A program made the translations under genes and the position numbers. Source: Antedon mediterranea (taxonomy: Eukaryota > Echinodermata > Crinoidea > Comatulida > Antedonidae). Taken from it: a DNA stretch of 60,000 nucleotides. This document shows, in pieces, positions 41,601 through 47,254 of this stretch; within the stretch, counting starts at the first letter, position 1, and each line of letters begins with the position of its first letter. A model generated the notes under the pieces. It was not told the origin of the DNA. It saw only the letters and a list, made by a program, of their open reading frames with translations, and did not search any database. The DNA is taken from assembly GCF_964355755.1 (NCBI RefSeq), contig NC_092673.1, forward strand, positions 7,323,001 to 7,383,000. Reading direction: 5' to 3'.

Positions 41601-44600
41601 TTGTCTTACTTATTTGCAAGTGTTGTGTTTTCAAAGGTTTGCTAATGTATAAATGCCCTAAAGCTGTGTGTTTCATGAGATATGATTAAACAAATATCGA
41701 TATATTTTTATAATGTCAGCGTTATAAACTGAAATGATAAACACTCTAATATCTTGGCATTTACTAGGCTTACTCAGATTCTGAATAAATTGAATTGACT
41801 TTTGATATTTATTTGTACTTAATCTATCAGGGTTTTCATTATTCCCTGACCTATTTTCCATTACTATTGATTCAACATTGACCTCTCATAGCTCAGCAGA
41901 TCAAGGTTACTGTCAATTTGTTCTTAATAATAAAAACTTGTTAAATCTCACTTATAAGCTGTTGACTTAACACTTATACTGCCATCAGCCTATATGTATT
42001 TCATATACTATTGGACTGGAATAGCCAATTTACAAGAGGATAATAAGAAACATTATAACACACTTAAGTGTATCCTTAACATCTGATTGGTTAATTTTGT
42101 ATCACATGCTATTCGGTATTAGTTCTAATGCACATAAACGTAATATTTAATGATTTTATTAATAGTTCAATTTATGCTTAGCAGTTTGAGAAATTTGTGC
42201 CACACGAGGCTTGTGAAACTTTTTACTCTCGTGCCAAAACATTTTATTCATGCATTTTATTCTACTGTAGTAGGCCTAACTATATATTTATAGTTAAATA
42301 TTTGCATAGCCAGGTTAAAGAGTAAACAAAATACAGTTTACTGCAGTAACGCTATCTCTTTCTTGGTACATGTTATTATACAATTCATGTCATCAGTGTA
42401 TTTTCTTGTGTAAAATCACAACATGCTTTAAGCAAATAACTATAACAGTACATTAAAAATAATTCTTAGCATATGTTGCCTCTCTTATTTCTCGCATATC
42501 ATGATCTTTAGGCATTATTTATTAGTTACCCCAGATTTCAGCAGTATTGAGCGCACTTTTGCCCCAGAGGGAGTATATTATATTGCTGCAGCTGGTAATC
42601 AGTGTCATTGGCATTTTAACTCTCAATTTGGAAGCAAATTTATACTGTATTCAATGTTTTTATGTGATCATCTTCATTTTGATGGATGAATACTAAACAT
42701 TCTAGGAAAAGTACATAAAGCATTGCAACACATATTGCGATCATCAAGTTTAGACTAGTTTAAACTTCAAAAGCTGCCTGATTTTCTTACACAAATAAGA
42801 AAAAATCATGAAAGCCTCAGGCCTAATGTACAGAATACATGAACAGAAGGTTTGAGCATTAATTCAGTTGATGTTTAAACTCTCAAAAATGTTTTGTATC
42901 TTAACACTAGTATGTCAATTCATCTGTTTATTTTGGGCACAGATAGTATAGATTTTATATTATTTTATTTATTTCTCAATGTTTCATTGGGGAGCATTCG
43001 ATTTCCGAAGACCTAGGAACAAGGAACAAGTTAGCTTGCTTCCTCTCTTTATCCTTGATACCGTTTTGGTGGTTTTGACGACAAATCAATGCATTTATGA
43101 CTTGATTCATCTGTCGTCATAAATCGAAAGCTCTCTATTTGTTGGGCCCTCTGTATATAATATATCTCTTGTAGTATATTAAAATTATTTATAATTTGTA
43201 CTTTTTATTATTTCAGATTTAGTATTCTACGAGGCATTCTTAACAAGCTATAGGACATTTATACTACCGAAGAATCTCATAGATAAATTATTATATCGTT
43301 ACCGTAAATTTCGTAATAAACCCGACACAGCAGCTCGGTTAAGCCGTAACGCATTCTTTCTTCTACTACGAGTCGCTGGAGATCTCATGTAAGTTTAAAA
43401 TATAATTTCAATAAATTTTTTTCCAAAAATGGCAAAATATTCAGAAATGAAATGTATTATTAAATGTTTTATGGTATTGATCAGTGATAGAAGTTGTAAT
43501 TTACTAAAATCTATTTTTCTATGTTTTTTATGCTGAATAATAAGAACAATTAAAATGGCCTGCCAGCCAATTATGGTTTTGATATGTTTGAATAGCTTTT
43601 CATTAAACCCGAGAGGAACATTATATTGATCTCTATTGGTTGTGAAATTAAATAAAGATATATGTATCAATATTAACTATCCACATAAACTGTTCAAACA
43701 AGATATTTTATATTTTCTAATATAATCTTTTTTTCAGAGGTCAAGTTGATAATGAAATTTTGAAGAACTTAATGGACTTAGTTTTCCAATTACTATGTGA
43801 CGGCGACTTAAGTTTAGCTAAAATCTTACGTGAGAAAATTTTATGCAAAATGGAACACAATAAAGATTTAATATTGAGCACGGCAAAAGTGCCCGTATGC
43901 TCACTGCCATCTACCATCAAGTAAGTGAAGCTTTTGATGTAAACATAAGCAAAACATAGGAAGCACCATATAATGTTCATAATGTCGACAGTCATAAGAA
44001 TTTTAAACACTGAACCAGGAAGTTTGTGAATACTGTCACTGTCACTGGTACTGATGGTTGATGATTTCAAAGTTGAGGGCAGTAGTACTAAAACAATGAA
44101 GCTCATTTTGTTTGTAATGTCTGCAATATTTAATTCACATGACAGTTCACAGTTTCTCTGCTTCTTTCTTATATAAAATAATATTCATAAACTCTTGATT
44201 TTGGGCCCCATTGGTTTAACATTTTTATTGCAATGAAATGAATGTATTATTGTGTCCTTACTCATTACTCATTGTCTGTATTTTTAGGCGTGCTTCAATA
44301 TTTGAATTCAAAGAATCTGAGATAGCACAACAGATGACAATTTTAGACTCTGAGTTATTCTTAAAGATTGAGGTGAGTTGAGATAGAAAAAGTTCTTAGT
44401 TTAATTTGCAAGCTGGGGATACTTTGATTAGGCCCTATAAAATCTCATAATAGTGAGCTTTCGCATTGGGATGGTAAATGATAGGGGAAGGTAGATATGA
44501 AAAGATACAGTCAATTATTATAAAATGTTAATCTGCGAATGCATATAGTCCCAGTGTACTCTATTCCTTTCTCATCAGGACTATATAATAGGTTGATTTA

Positions 44601-47254
44601 ATGTTTGGTCCAATAGAGAGAGCAAAGTTTATGATGTCATTTTGAATGCGTACTATGTCAGGAGGGGAATGACTGTCATCACTTGTGACCATCACGCTTG
44701 ATTAATTATTGCCTCCTTCCTTCCTGGTGAAAAAGCTCCCTAATATATAGCGATCAGGACACTGAGTGAGGGTTAGTTTTACACTACAGCTTTTTGTTTT
44801 CAACACTGTTTGTTGTTTTTTCCTTCACTGTAGATTCCAGAAGTATTACTCTGGGCTAGAGAGCAGTCAGAGAAATTGAGTCCAAATCTGACAATATTTA
44901 CAGAACATTTTAACAAGGTGTCATACTGGTGAGTATTAATAATTCATATCAATACAATAATTTGTATGTATGATTGTTGTTAATATCAAAAGGAAAATTA
45001 CATTATGCTGTTTCTTTTGCCTATAATATTTACGATGACAGGTTAGATTAAAAGCCAACAAACAGCCAAAGTCTACCTAGAAACACAGAATGTATTAACA
45101 CCACCGTTATACCGACATAACTAGAATTGTTTCTTTCATTTTTCAGGGTACGTTCACTTATCTTGCAAGAGAGCAGAGCTAGTGATCGGGAAAAGTTACT
45201 TTACAAGTTTATCAAGATTATGAAGGTTAGTACAATTGTTGATAGTAAAACATCCCGTAGGAATTTAAAAAAAATAATCCTTTATAAAGAGTCAGTAATG
45301 TTTGAAGACAGGTAACATACCAAGCCATACAGTAACATTAATAATATGACCTTCCCTATTACAGCAGAACTCCACTAAAGATGTCCCCCTTAATAAAGGT
45401 TCTACAGAATTTATTTACTTAAATTATACTATTTTTCCCCTCAACAGTATTTGCGGAAACTGAATAACTTTAATTCATATTTGGCAATATTATCAGCACT
45501 TGATTCAGCCCCAGTCAGGAGGTTAGACTGGCCTAGATCATACGTAGAGGTAAGCCTACCAACATATACAATCTGTTTCTGTACTTTTGTGTGGTTTTTT
45601 TTTATAATTGAATATGTTTATGCCACATATTGAGATTTGAAAAAGGACTTTATATAGAGCTTTACTATTAGCTATTGTGATGAACCAAATGCAGCTCCAA
45701 ACTGTGGTAAGGTAGCGTGTTTGTTAATACAGCCTTATACTCCATTAGGAGACATGGATGAACTATGTACCATAGCAGTGGGTCTATATGACAAGGTGGG
45801 CTGGTGGACACATCACTCAAAATCAATAACTAATAATTCCTTTTTCCACAACCTCAAAGAGTATTCTATTTTAAAACTATTCCTTCTTATTCCATTTAAA
45901 ACTAATCTTTCTTTTTCAGGATCTTAAGGAGTATTCTATTTTGATTGATAGTACCTCATCATTCCGTGCTTACAGAGCAGCTTTAGCAGAAGCTGAGCCT
46001 CCATGTATTCCATATCTGTAAGTAGCCTACGTACTGCCTACAAATATTGTAAATCATTTCGTATCCTTCAGTATTTATTGTACAGTATGACTATGAATCA
46101 TAACCATGTAGATGATTTCTCAGAAATAACATATTTTATTGTACCAGTACCTAATAATATTATTTCATTACTCTTGACTTGCATGTTTGACTATAACTAA
46201 TCTTTCTTTATAACAATCTTGATGTTTATGTACATCTAAAAAATTATTAAATTATCAGTACAGTATATGATGTACTAAACTGCAGACCTTTTAGACTCTA
46301 AAACATCTTGATTATATTGTTAGAGTACTATGACGTACCACAAACCATCACCATCAGCTCCCTTCTGATAACTGAGCCATTGGAAAAATGTACAATCAAA
46401 CTTTTAAAATATTGAATATCCAATAGACAAAGGTAAACAACAGTAATATTCTGAACAGTGGTGTAATGCAGATGTCTGAACACTAGTGGCTCCCAAGGTG
46501 TTTTGAGCCTTTTTCAACATATTTTAATGCATTTTTTACCTCCAGGCCTTATAATCTCCGGCACCCTGGGTTTAGCCATTGATTGCTCATTGAAAGTTAA
46601 AATTGTTAAGATTGTTGGATAGAAATTGAAAATTAAATAAAAATATTACCTTATTCTTTGCAGGGGATTAATTCTTCAAGATATCACATTCATTCACATT
46701 GGTAATCCAGATTCTTTGGAAGAAGGAATCATCAACTTCACTAAATGCTGGCAACATTTTACAATATTGGACAGCATGCGAAGATTTAAGCAATAGTAAG
46801 TAGTACAGCAAAGGTCTTGGCTGTGGCTAGGATAGTATTTTATTATATCAGTGTCATGTTTTGTGTGTTCTGATATACATTGCATTTAATAACCGTGTGT
46901 CACATAAAAACCAACAACATACAGTAACCCTAACTGTTCTTTAAACTACATTGTGATGTCATATGTTAAAGTTAGGTTAACGTGTTCCATTTTTGAAGGA
47001 TAACATGCTTGCTTATGTATATAGACTTTTAAATGTTACTTTTAAGGCTATAACCTAAAAAAGGTATACTTTTCATTACGATAAACCACCATTTACAATG
47101 ACACTGTTTTCTTTGCAGCCAATATGATAATCTGGGGAAGAAAGAAAACTTAATATCATTCTTCAACGGATTCAATGACTATCTGGATGAGGAGGCTATG
47201 TGGCAGCTCTCAAAAGCCATCAAACCACAAGGTGGAGGAGGCGGAGGCAATTAA
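5581..47254 (+). CDS. RAPGEF1: RAPGEF1 (C3G) orthologue, Rap guanine nucleotide exchange factor 1 (whole gene, 20 coding exons)
   Basis: The protein exchanges GDP for GTP on Rap1-type GTPases and is recruited to membranes by SH3 domains of Crk adaptors. Joined exons: 5581-5647, 25598-25812, 34774-34834, 35211-35322, 36528-36794, 37629-37826, 38139-38755, 39546-39772, 40157-40266, 40881-41001, 41297-41369, 43217-43388, 43738-43920, 44288-44372, 44834-44928, 45147-45225, 45448-45549, 45920-46017, 46664-46795 and 47119-47254. All junctions are GT/AG and phase-consistent; the sum is 3150 nt, 1049 aa plus stop, close to the roughly 1080 aa of the human protein. Order: basic N-terminus, helical segment (about 95-240), proline-rich region with Crk-type motifs at about 313-318, 431-437 and 576-582, RasGEF-N (about 670-810), RasGEF catalytic domain (about 815-1040). 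The C-terminal half aligns almost residue for residue with human C3G as I recall it. The first exon is uncertain: an alternative starts at 24486. Confidence 0.9.
5648..6517. other. Intron or intergenic sequence with one dispersed repeat
   Basis: Bases 6329-6425 (GTTGCTTTAAATTACATTTT, CAGGTAAA, TAACTATTATGT, ACATTCAAAAACAT) resemble 30626-30760 in the same order and orientation. Otherwise nothing recognisable. Confidence 0.5.
6518..6890. mobile_element. piggyBac-like MITE with TTAA target duplication
   Basis: TTAA (6518-6521) is followed by CACTTTGACTGCCA, and the exact inverse TGGCAGTCAAAGTG (6873-6886) precedes TTAA (6887-6890). A 14-bp perfect terminal inverted repeat with a TTAA duplication is the signature of piggyBac-type elements. 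The 373-bp element has no transposase; the 70-codon frame inside it is not meaningful. A perfect 26-bp palindrome at 6533-6558 overlaps the left end. Confidence 0.8.
6966..7132. mobile_element. Inverted-repeat element with GGCCGTAGC ends
   Basis: GGCCGTAGCAAGAG near 6968 and TGCTGGCTACGGCC near 7119 are inverted copies about 165 bases apart. Flanking GGCCACCCCTATG and CCTATGGTCACCCC extend the symmetry. GGCCGTAGCCAG ends are common in marine invertebrate repeats, by my recollection. Confidence 0.5.
7133..8238. other. AT-rich sequence, nothing recognised
   Basis: No exon-like open frame with splice sites and no clear repeat. Confidence 0.5.
8239..8400 (-). mobile_element. 3' tail of a LINE-like retroelement, minus orientation
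   Basis: On the minus strand the segment reads CCAGTTTGTGGTCCATGGGC, then an AT-rich stretch, then ACGAAATAAAGAATAAATGA followed by ATGA repeats. A short 3' UTR ending in an AATAAA-like word plus a simple tandem tail is typical of CR1/L2-like non-LTR elements. No reverse transcriptase sequence is visible. Confidence 0.45.
8672..9353. mobile_element. Larger TIR element of the GTTTCTGCTG family
   Basis: Left end GGCCCGGTTTCTGCTGCCA, then repeated ATACCGTATA. Right end TATACGGTATATTTTGAG, then TGCAGCAGAAACGGGG. These are inverted repeats 682 bases apart. A second left-type end (ACCGTTTCCGCTGCAC, about 8760) lies inside, so the element may be nested, 8758-9353 within a smaller one. It encloses an open frame on the plus strand (8786-9184). 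The GGCC start with a G/T-rich end is reminiscent of PIF/Harbinger elements, but no clean target duplication is visible. Confidence 0.6.
8786..9184 (+). CDS. 132-codon open frame inside a TIR element, unknown product
   Basis: The frame reads MGCKKSWLSYTQNAFCETEV at its start, has an internal MVSQNVLALLSILNLMIR, a basic cluster MQRRRRRLP and a hydrophobic stretch ITLALLSLPQILLLFCLRYF. It lies wholly between the inverted ends of the 8672-9353 element, and the surrounding sequence is less AT-rich than the neighbourhood. It may be the captured N-terminal part of a transposase gene, or chance. I recognise no catalytic motif. No intron signals are needed. Confidence 0.3.
   Translation: MGCKKSWLSYTQNAFCETEVWIDLESRVVRLHDKNKTIMVSQNVLALLSILNLMIRSGNEFTSHKQSRNVEWALTTFMQRRRRRLPITLALLSLPQILLLFCLRYFCKSWYLFCCHVVSPQPSLLPTIELQK
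9450..9562. repeat. Foldback: CCAGACGGAGT ... ACTCCGTCTGG
   Basis: CTCCAGACGGAGTTTT near 9450 is mirrored by ACTCCGTCTGGGG near 9549. The 11-bp core is a perfect inverse with about 90 bases between arms. Confidence 0.5.
10461..10545. mobile_element. 85-bp almost fully palindromic MITE (GTTTCTGCTG family)
   Basis: The left arm TTTCTGCTGCCAAAAAATAT leads into ACCGTATATA. The right arm TATACGGTATATTTTTGG leads into CAGCAGAAACGGGGCC. The two arms cover nearly the whole element. A further TATACGGTATA copy lies just outside at 10440. Confidence 0.75.
10546..13791. other. AT-rich sequence, one C-rich patch
   Basis: No gene recognised. Bases 12585-12675 contain runs of 9 to 13 C and CCCC-rich spacers; the open frame across them (12346-12723) codes for proline runs and is an artefact of that composition. 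Confidence 0.5.
13792..13920. mobile_element. MITE with GTCTACACTATCAAA ends, copy 1
   Basis: Left TGTCTACACTATCAAATTTT and right AAAGTTTGATAATATAGACTAC are imperfect inverted repeats. The interior CCAAATATGGTA, ATGACATCAT and CATATATGGGCA words recur in the element near 29101-29209. Confidence 0.65.
13921..16100. other. AT-rich sequence, nothing recognised
   Basis: Only short frames without domains or splice context. A short AATAAATAAT-rich low-complexity patch lies at 13960-14040. Confidence 0.45.
16100..16920. repeat. Three copies of a roughly 165-bp repeat
   Basis: AGTAATCAGAATATTATAAA, then TTGCAAACAAATAAAA, TTCAGTGAACAAAATG and TTCATTGTGTCAGACTAGTA, appears at about 16108-16270 and again at 16276-16430. 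A more diverged copy (CTTGCAAACGAATAAAGATA, TTCAATGAACAAAATGTTCA, TTCATTGTGTCATACATAGT) lies at 16812-16920. The first two are in tandem. Confidence 0.8.
16921..21229. other. AT-rich sequence with one GC-richer patch
   Basis: No coding exon recognised. Bases 18690-19010 have more CpG than the surroundings (CTCGCGGCGCGTGACC, CGATCGATCG, CCGCGCGCAATGC) and could be a promoter-like patch, but no transcript can be attached to it. A minus-strand tRNA-like box lies at 18333. Confidence 0.4.
18321..18410 (-). mobile_element. Possible degenerate tRNA-derived SINE
   Basis: On the minus strand GTTCAAATCCAGCCCGAG looks like a Pol III B box followed by an acceptor-stem-like sequence. A convincing A box is not seen, so only a remnant is proposed. 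Confidence 0.3.
21230..21560. repeat. Minisatellite, 28-30 bp unit
   Basis: TATTCTCATGGTTACAGTTT and variants recur about ten times with TTATTATA spacers. The 125-codon plus frame over it encodes repeats such as YILMVT and is an artefact. Confidence 0.8.
21800..23972 (-). pseudogene. Decayed multi-exon N-terminal half of the same uncharacterised family
   Basis: Minus-strand exons: 23972-23664 (starts MASDEEGSSRSDKVKLKCFF, ends HATCYRRYTDTSRLKK before GTAATA), 23216-23046 (FLKYKQSYKVFCRDVIDK), 22917-22849 (LKKKLRMDYPNLIFHSPTRR), 22735-22631 (VLVYFSNISPGFVADPF), 22420-22334 (DGDNRDKLRTLYFAG) and 22089 onward (EWPPRAADINDVDIS, VPYELFNLIAKCVGA). From memory the CYRRFTD motif, the F-LVFH-P block, the WPP-D block and GR-TPK are in the usual order for the family whose C-terminal part lies at 1-770. 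Phases fail between exons 1 and 2 and between exons 4 and 5. Near 21865 the frame breaks: GRRQTPKSLALGLTVR continues only in another frame and hits a stop. I therefore call it a pseudogene, though the phase gaps could hide microexons. Confidence 0.6.
22520..22626 (+). mobile_element. LINE-like 3' tail inserted in the pseudogene
   Basis: TTGTACTGTTCTGTATATTG is followed by GCGAAATAAATGATATGATA and more GATAT units. This is the usual look of a non-LTR retroelement 3' end with a short tandem tail. It abuts exon 4 of the pseudogene, in the opposite orientation. Confidence 0.5.
23973..25597. other. AT-rich sequence upstream of RAPGEF1 exon 2
   Basis: Contains the candidate proximal first exon at 24486. 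Bases 23973-24060 include CpG-containing sequence (GACGTCTGCTGCC, ACGTCGCG) just 5' of the minus-strand pseudogene start and may be its former promoter. Confidence 0.4.
24486..24510 (+). CDS. RAPGEF1: Candidate proximal alternative first coding exon of RAPGEF1
   Basis: ATG GGT TGG TTA GAA GTA ATC AGA G codes MGWLEVIR and ends in phase 1 before the donor GTAAGG. Joined to 25598 it gives R-D-S-S-N-S-S-Y, and the protein would be 1035 aa. It is only 1.1 kb from exon 2, so a short first intron is possible. At 25 bases it is too short to trust on sequence alone. Confidence 0.4.
25598..25812 (+). CDS. RAPGEF1: RAPGEF1 exon 2: basic N-terminal region
   Basis: Acceptor TATATGTAG, donor GTAAGG; phase 1 in, phase 0 out. 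Codes about residues 23-94, including FYRTMKKNFTKQIDSPDRMK and a lysine/serine-rich stretch ending PRNSMLK. It corresponds to the basic segment near the human N-terminus (FHSPKIKRTPSKKGK), but similarity is low. Confidence 0.75.
29101..29209. mobile_element. MITE with GTCTACACTATCAAA ends, copy 2
   Basis: The right end GTGATAGTGTAGAC is the inverse of the left end of the 13792 copy. The interior CCAAATATGGTAGTGA, ATGACATCATTAATG and CATATATGGGCACATTTT matches that copy. The left end is eroded (TTTTCATCAAACTA). Confidence 0.6.
30626..30760. repeat. Dispersed repeat shared with 6329-6425
   Basis: TTGCTTTAAATTAATTTTTT, TTCAGGTAAATAAA, TAACTATTATGTTACATTAA and CATATTCAACAAAAATGTT occur in the same order as in the upstream copy, with small insertions. 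Confidence 0.55.
34774..34834 (+). CDS. RAPGEF1: RAPGEF1 exon 3
   Basis: Codes DVDRIRNAEKQVTLALRWFQ and one base of the next codon. It aligns with human EKEKEVVSALRYFK, the start of the conserved helical N-terminal region. Acceptor CTATTGTAG, donor GTAAGT. Confidence 0.85.
34855..35025. mobile_element. MITE with CTGCAGTTACTGCAG ends, copy 1
   Basis: GGGATCATGTCAAAGTTATT and CACTGCAGTTACTGCAG at the left, GTTACTGCAGTGCAGTAAAA at the right. The body matches 49473-49662 in the same orientation (GCAGTGACTGTCTCATCA against ACAGTGACTGCCTCATAC). It begins only 20 bases after the exon 3 donor. Confidence 0.65.
35211..35322 (+). CDS. RAPGEF1: RAPGEF1 exon 4
   Basis: Codes VIDKEVMTMLSNTATKVLQE and VIELHTILKTTLNNED. 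It aligns with human VDKMAIDKKVLEMLPGSASK and the following segment. Phase 1 in, phase 2 out. Confidence 0.88.
35441..35490. repeat. Copy of a dispersed GGGGACATCTTTGGGAC repeat
   Basis: TAACCTCTGGTAGGGGACAT, CTTTGGGACCC. Related words lie at 32700-32760, 41085-41165 (AGAACTCCTTTTAGAGAACA) and 45357-45410 (AGAACTCCACTAAAGATGTC). All four lie in RAPGEF1 introns. Confidence 0.45.
36109..36231. repeat. 11-bp tandem repeat, about 11 copies
   Basis: AGAGTACAGAT is repeated head to tail with one variant (AGAGTACAAAT). It lies in a RAPGEF1 intron about 300 bases before exon 5. Confidence 0.95.
36528..36794 (+). CDS. RAPGEF1: RAPGEF1 exon 5
   Basis: Codes TVMSEQSRVNQNLAKLIHWA and later VSDLVKLTVTKIEEKEQ. 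It aligns with human SRVYQSLANLIRWSDQVMLE and KELVRLTIEKQGR. Acceptor CTTCTAG, donor GTAAGT. Confidence 0.92.
36969..37492. repeat. 168-bp near-perfect inverted repeat with a 188-bp loop
   Basis: The left arm (36969-37136) contains TTAAATGTTGCAGATTAGAT, TTCAAACTTGAGAATACTAA, TTTACAAAACATTCC in inverse form, and GATAGTACGTCACCAA. The right arm (37325-37492) is its reverse complement with only about three differences (a C/G change near 37002, G/T near 37064, and a one-base indel near 37131). The loop is AT-rich. It lies in the intron between exons 5 and 6. Confidence 0.95.
37629..37826 (+). CDS. RAPGEF1: RAPGEF1 exon 6
   Basis: Codes DTPPLSPREREILEKTPLTS, then CTPPPKPFLPENRVIIRQQL. It aligns with human LPLTDREVEILNKT and APPKPPLPGIRVVD. 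This begins the proline-rich region. Phase 2 in and out. Confidence 0.92.
38139..38755 (+). CDS. RAPGEF1: RAPGEF1 exon 7: proline/serine-rich Crk-binding region
   Basis: The largest exon. It opens IDPIPPALPPKLR (about 308-320), which fits the Crk SH3 consensus P-x-L-P-x-K, then a serine-rich linker, then SDTPPALPEKRR (about 428-439), nearly identical to human TDTPPALPEKKRR. It ends at DGEEAPSHS, donor GTGAGT, phase 1. Two similar segments, GRKLSDYENVPDE and ERKLSDYDNN, follow the second motif as a small internal repeat. Confidence 0.95.
39190..39330 (+). mobile_element. tRNA-derived SINE fragment
   Basis: An A-box-like TTGGTGGTTAAG (39194-39205) and a B box GGTTCAAATCC (39233-39243) have the spacing of a Pol III promoter. 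They are followed by non-tRNA sequence and CTGTGTAATAAAAATAAA. It is a SINE remnant rather than a functional tRNA because no acceptor stem closes. Confidence 0.5.
39546..39772 (+). CDS. RAPGEF1: RAPGEF1 exon 8
   Basis: Codes NNYLGLIDGYTEQHFQASF, DFLISSFPDETPPFPLE and NTLPPKLPAKMKDALG. PKLPAK (about 577-582) is a third P-x-L-P-x-K motif. Phase 1 in, phase 0 out, donor GTAAGT. Confidence 0.85.
40157..40266 (+). CDS. RAPGEF1: RAPGEF1 exon 9
   Basis: Codes QERQRLYSTPERSRVQNPEL and KKKSDSMIYSSEDVKT. Acceptor TTTTTACAG, donor GTACAC. Weak similarity to other species is expected in this linker; phase continuity supports it. Confidence 0.75.
40881..41001 (+). CDS. RAPGEF1: RAPGEF1 exon 10
   Basis: Codes GLENPASYQTSDTDIDDEGR, then ILNKTDVSEYLVRSEETPS. 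The DVS-YL motif precedes the RasGEF-N domain as in human C3G. Phase 2 in, phase 0 out. Confidence 0.85.
41297..41369 (+). CDS. RAPGEF1: RAPGEF1 exon 11: start of the RasGEF-N domain
   Basis: Codes DGSPPIRGGPVDALIVYAAD and MDKK. RGGPVDALI-A is a strongly conserved C3G signature. Donor GTAAGA, phase 1. Confidence 0.93.
41370..43216. other. RAPGEF1 intron, nothing recognised
   Basis: 1.85 kb of AT-rich sequence. A 62-codon frame at 42501-42689 has no splice-compatible role. Confidence 0.6.
43217..43388 (+). CDS. RAPGEF1: RAPGEF1 exon 12: RasGEF-N domain
   Basis: Codes LVFYEAFLTSYRTFILPKNL, LLYRYRKFRNKPDTAARLSR and NAFFLLLRVAGDL. This is the typical RasGEF-N (REM) core that packs against the catalytic domain. 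Phase 1 in, phase 2 out. Confidence 0.97.
43738..43920 (+). CDS. RAPGEF1: RAPGEF1 exon 13: end of the RasGEF-N domain
   Basis: Codes GQVDNEILKNLMDLVFQLLC, LAKILREKILCKMEHN and VPVCSLPST. Phase 2 in and out. Confidence 0.92.
44288..44372 (+). CDS. RAPGEF1: RAPGEF1 exon 14: start of the catalytic RasGEF domain
   Basis: Codes RASIFEFKESEIAQQMTILD, SELFLKIE. The EIAQQMT-LD-E-F--I start is characteristic of CDC25-homology domains. Phase 2 in, phase 0 out. Confidence 0.95.
44834..44928 (+). CDS. RAPGEF1: RAPGEF1 exon 15
   Basis: Codes IPEVLLWAREQSEKLSPNLT and IFTEHFNKVSYW (last residue split). N-L--FT-HFN--S-W is the conserved CDC25 block. Phase 0 in, phase 2 out. Confidence 0.96.
45147..45225 (+). 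CDS. RAPGEF1: RAPGEF1 exon 16
   Basis: Codes VRSLILQESRASDREKLLYK, FIKIMK, part of the catalytic domain helices. Phase 2 in, phase 0 out. Confidence 0.96.
45448..45549 (+). CDS. RAPGEF1: RAPGEF1 exon 17
   Basis: Codes YLRKLNNFNSYLAILSALDS and APVRRLDWPRSYVE. The LNNFNS-LAI-SALDSAP-RRL segment is nearly identical to human. Phase 0 at both ends. Confidence 0.97.
45733..45795 (+). CDS. RAPGEF1: Possible 63-nt cassette exon of RAPGEF1
   Basis: Between TTAATACAG and GTGGGC lies an open 21-codon, phase 0-0 segment coding PYTPLGDMDELCTIAVGLYD and K. Including it keeps the reading frame between exons 17 and 18. The human protein has only a short linker here (QKQTSEGLAEY), so it is either a lineage-specific optional exon inside the catalytic domain or a chance open frame. 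The donor is weaker than those of the other exons. Confidence 0.4.
45920..46017 (+). CDS. RAPGEF1: RAPGEF1 exon 18
   Basis: Codes DLKEYSILIDSTSSFRAYRA and ALAEAEPPCIPYL. It aligns with human LIDSSSSFRAYRAALSEVEP and PCIPYLG, the most conserved CDC25 region. Phase 0 in, phase 2 out. Confidence 0.97.
46664..46795 (+). CDS. RAPGEF1: RAPGEF1 exon 19
   Basis: Codes GLILQDITFIHIGNPDSLEE, GIINFTKCWQHFTILDSMRR, FKQ. It aligns with human GLILQDLTFVHLGNPDYIDG. Phase 2 in and out. Confidence 0.97.
47119..47254 (+). CDS. RAPGEF1: RAPGEF1 exon 20 with stop codon
   Basis: Codes QYDNLGKKENLISFFNGFND, YLDEEAMWQLSKAIKPQ, then six glycines and N before TAA. The domain end matches human; the glycine tail replaces the human basic tail. 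A candidate AATAAA lies at 47867, about 610 bases past the stop. Confidence 0.95.

Noticed and set aside
43741-44106. 121-codon minus-strand frame
   Set aside because: It is the antisense shadow of RAPGEF1 exon 13 plus adjacent intron.
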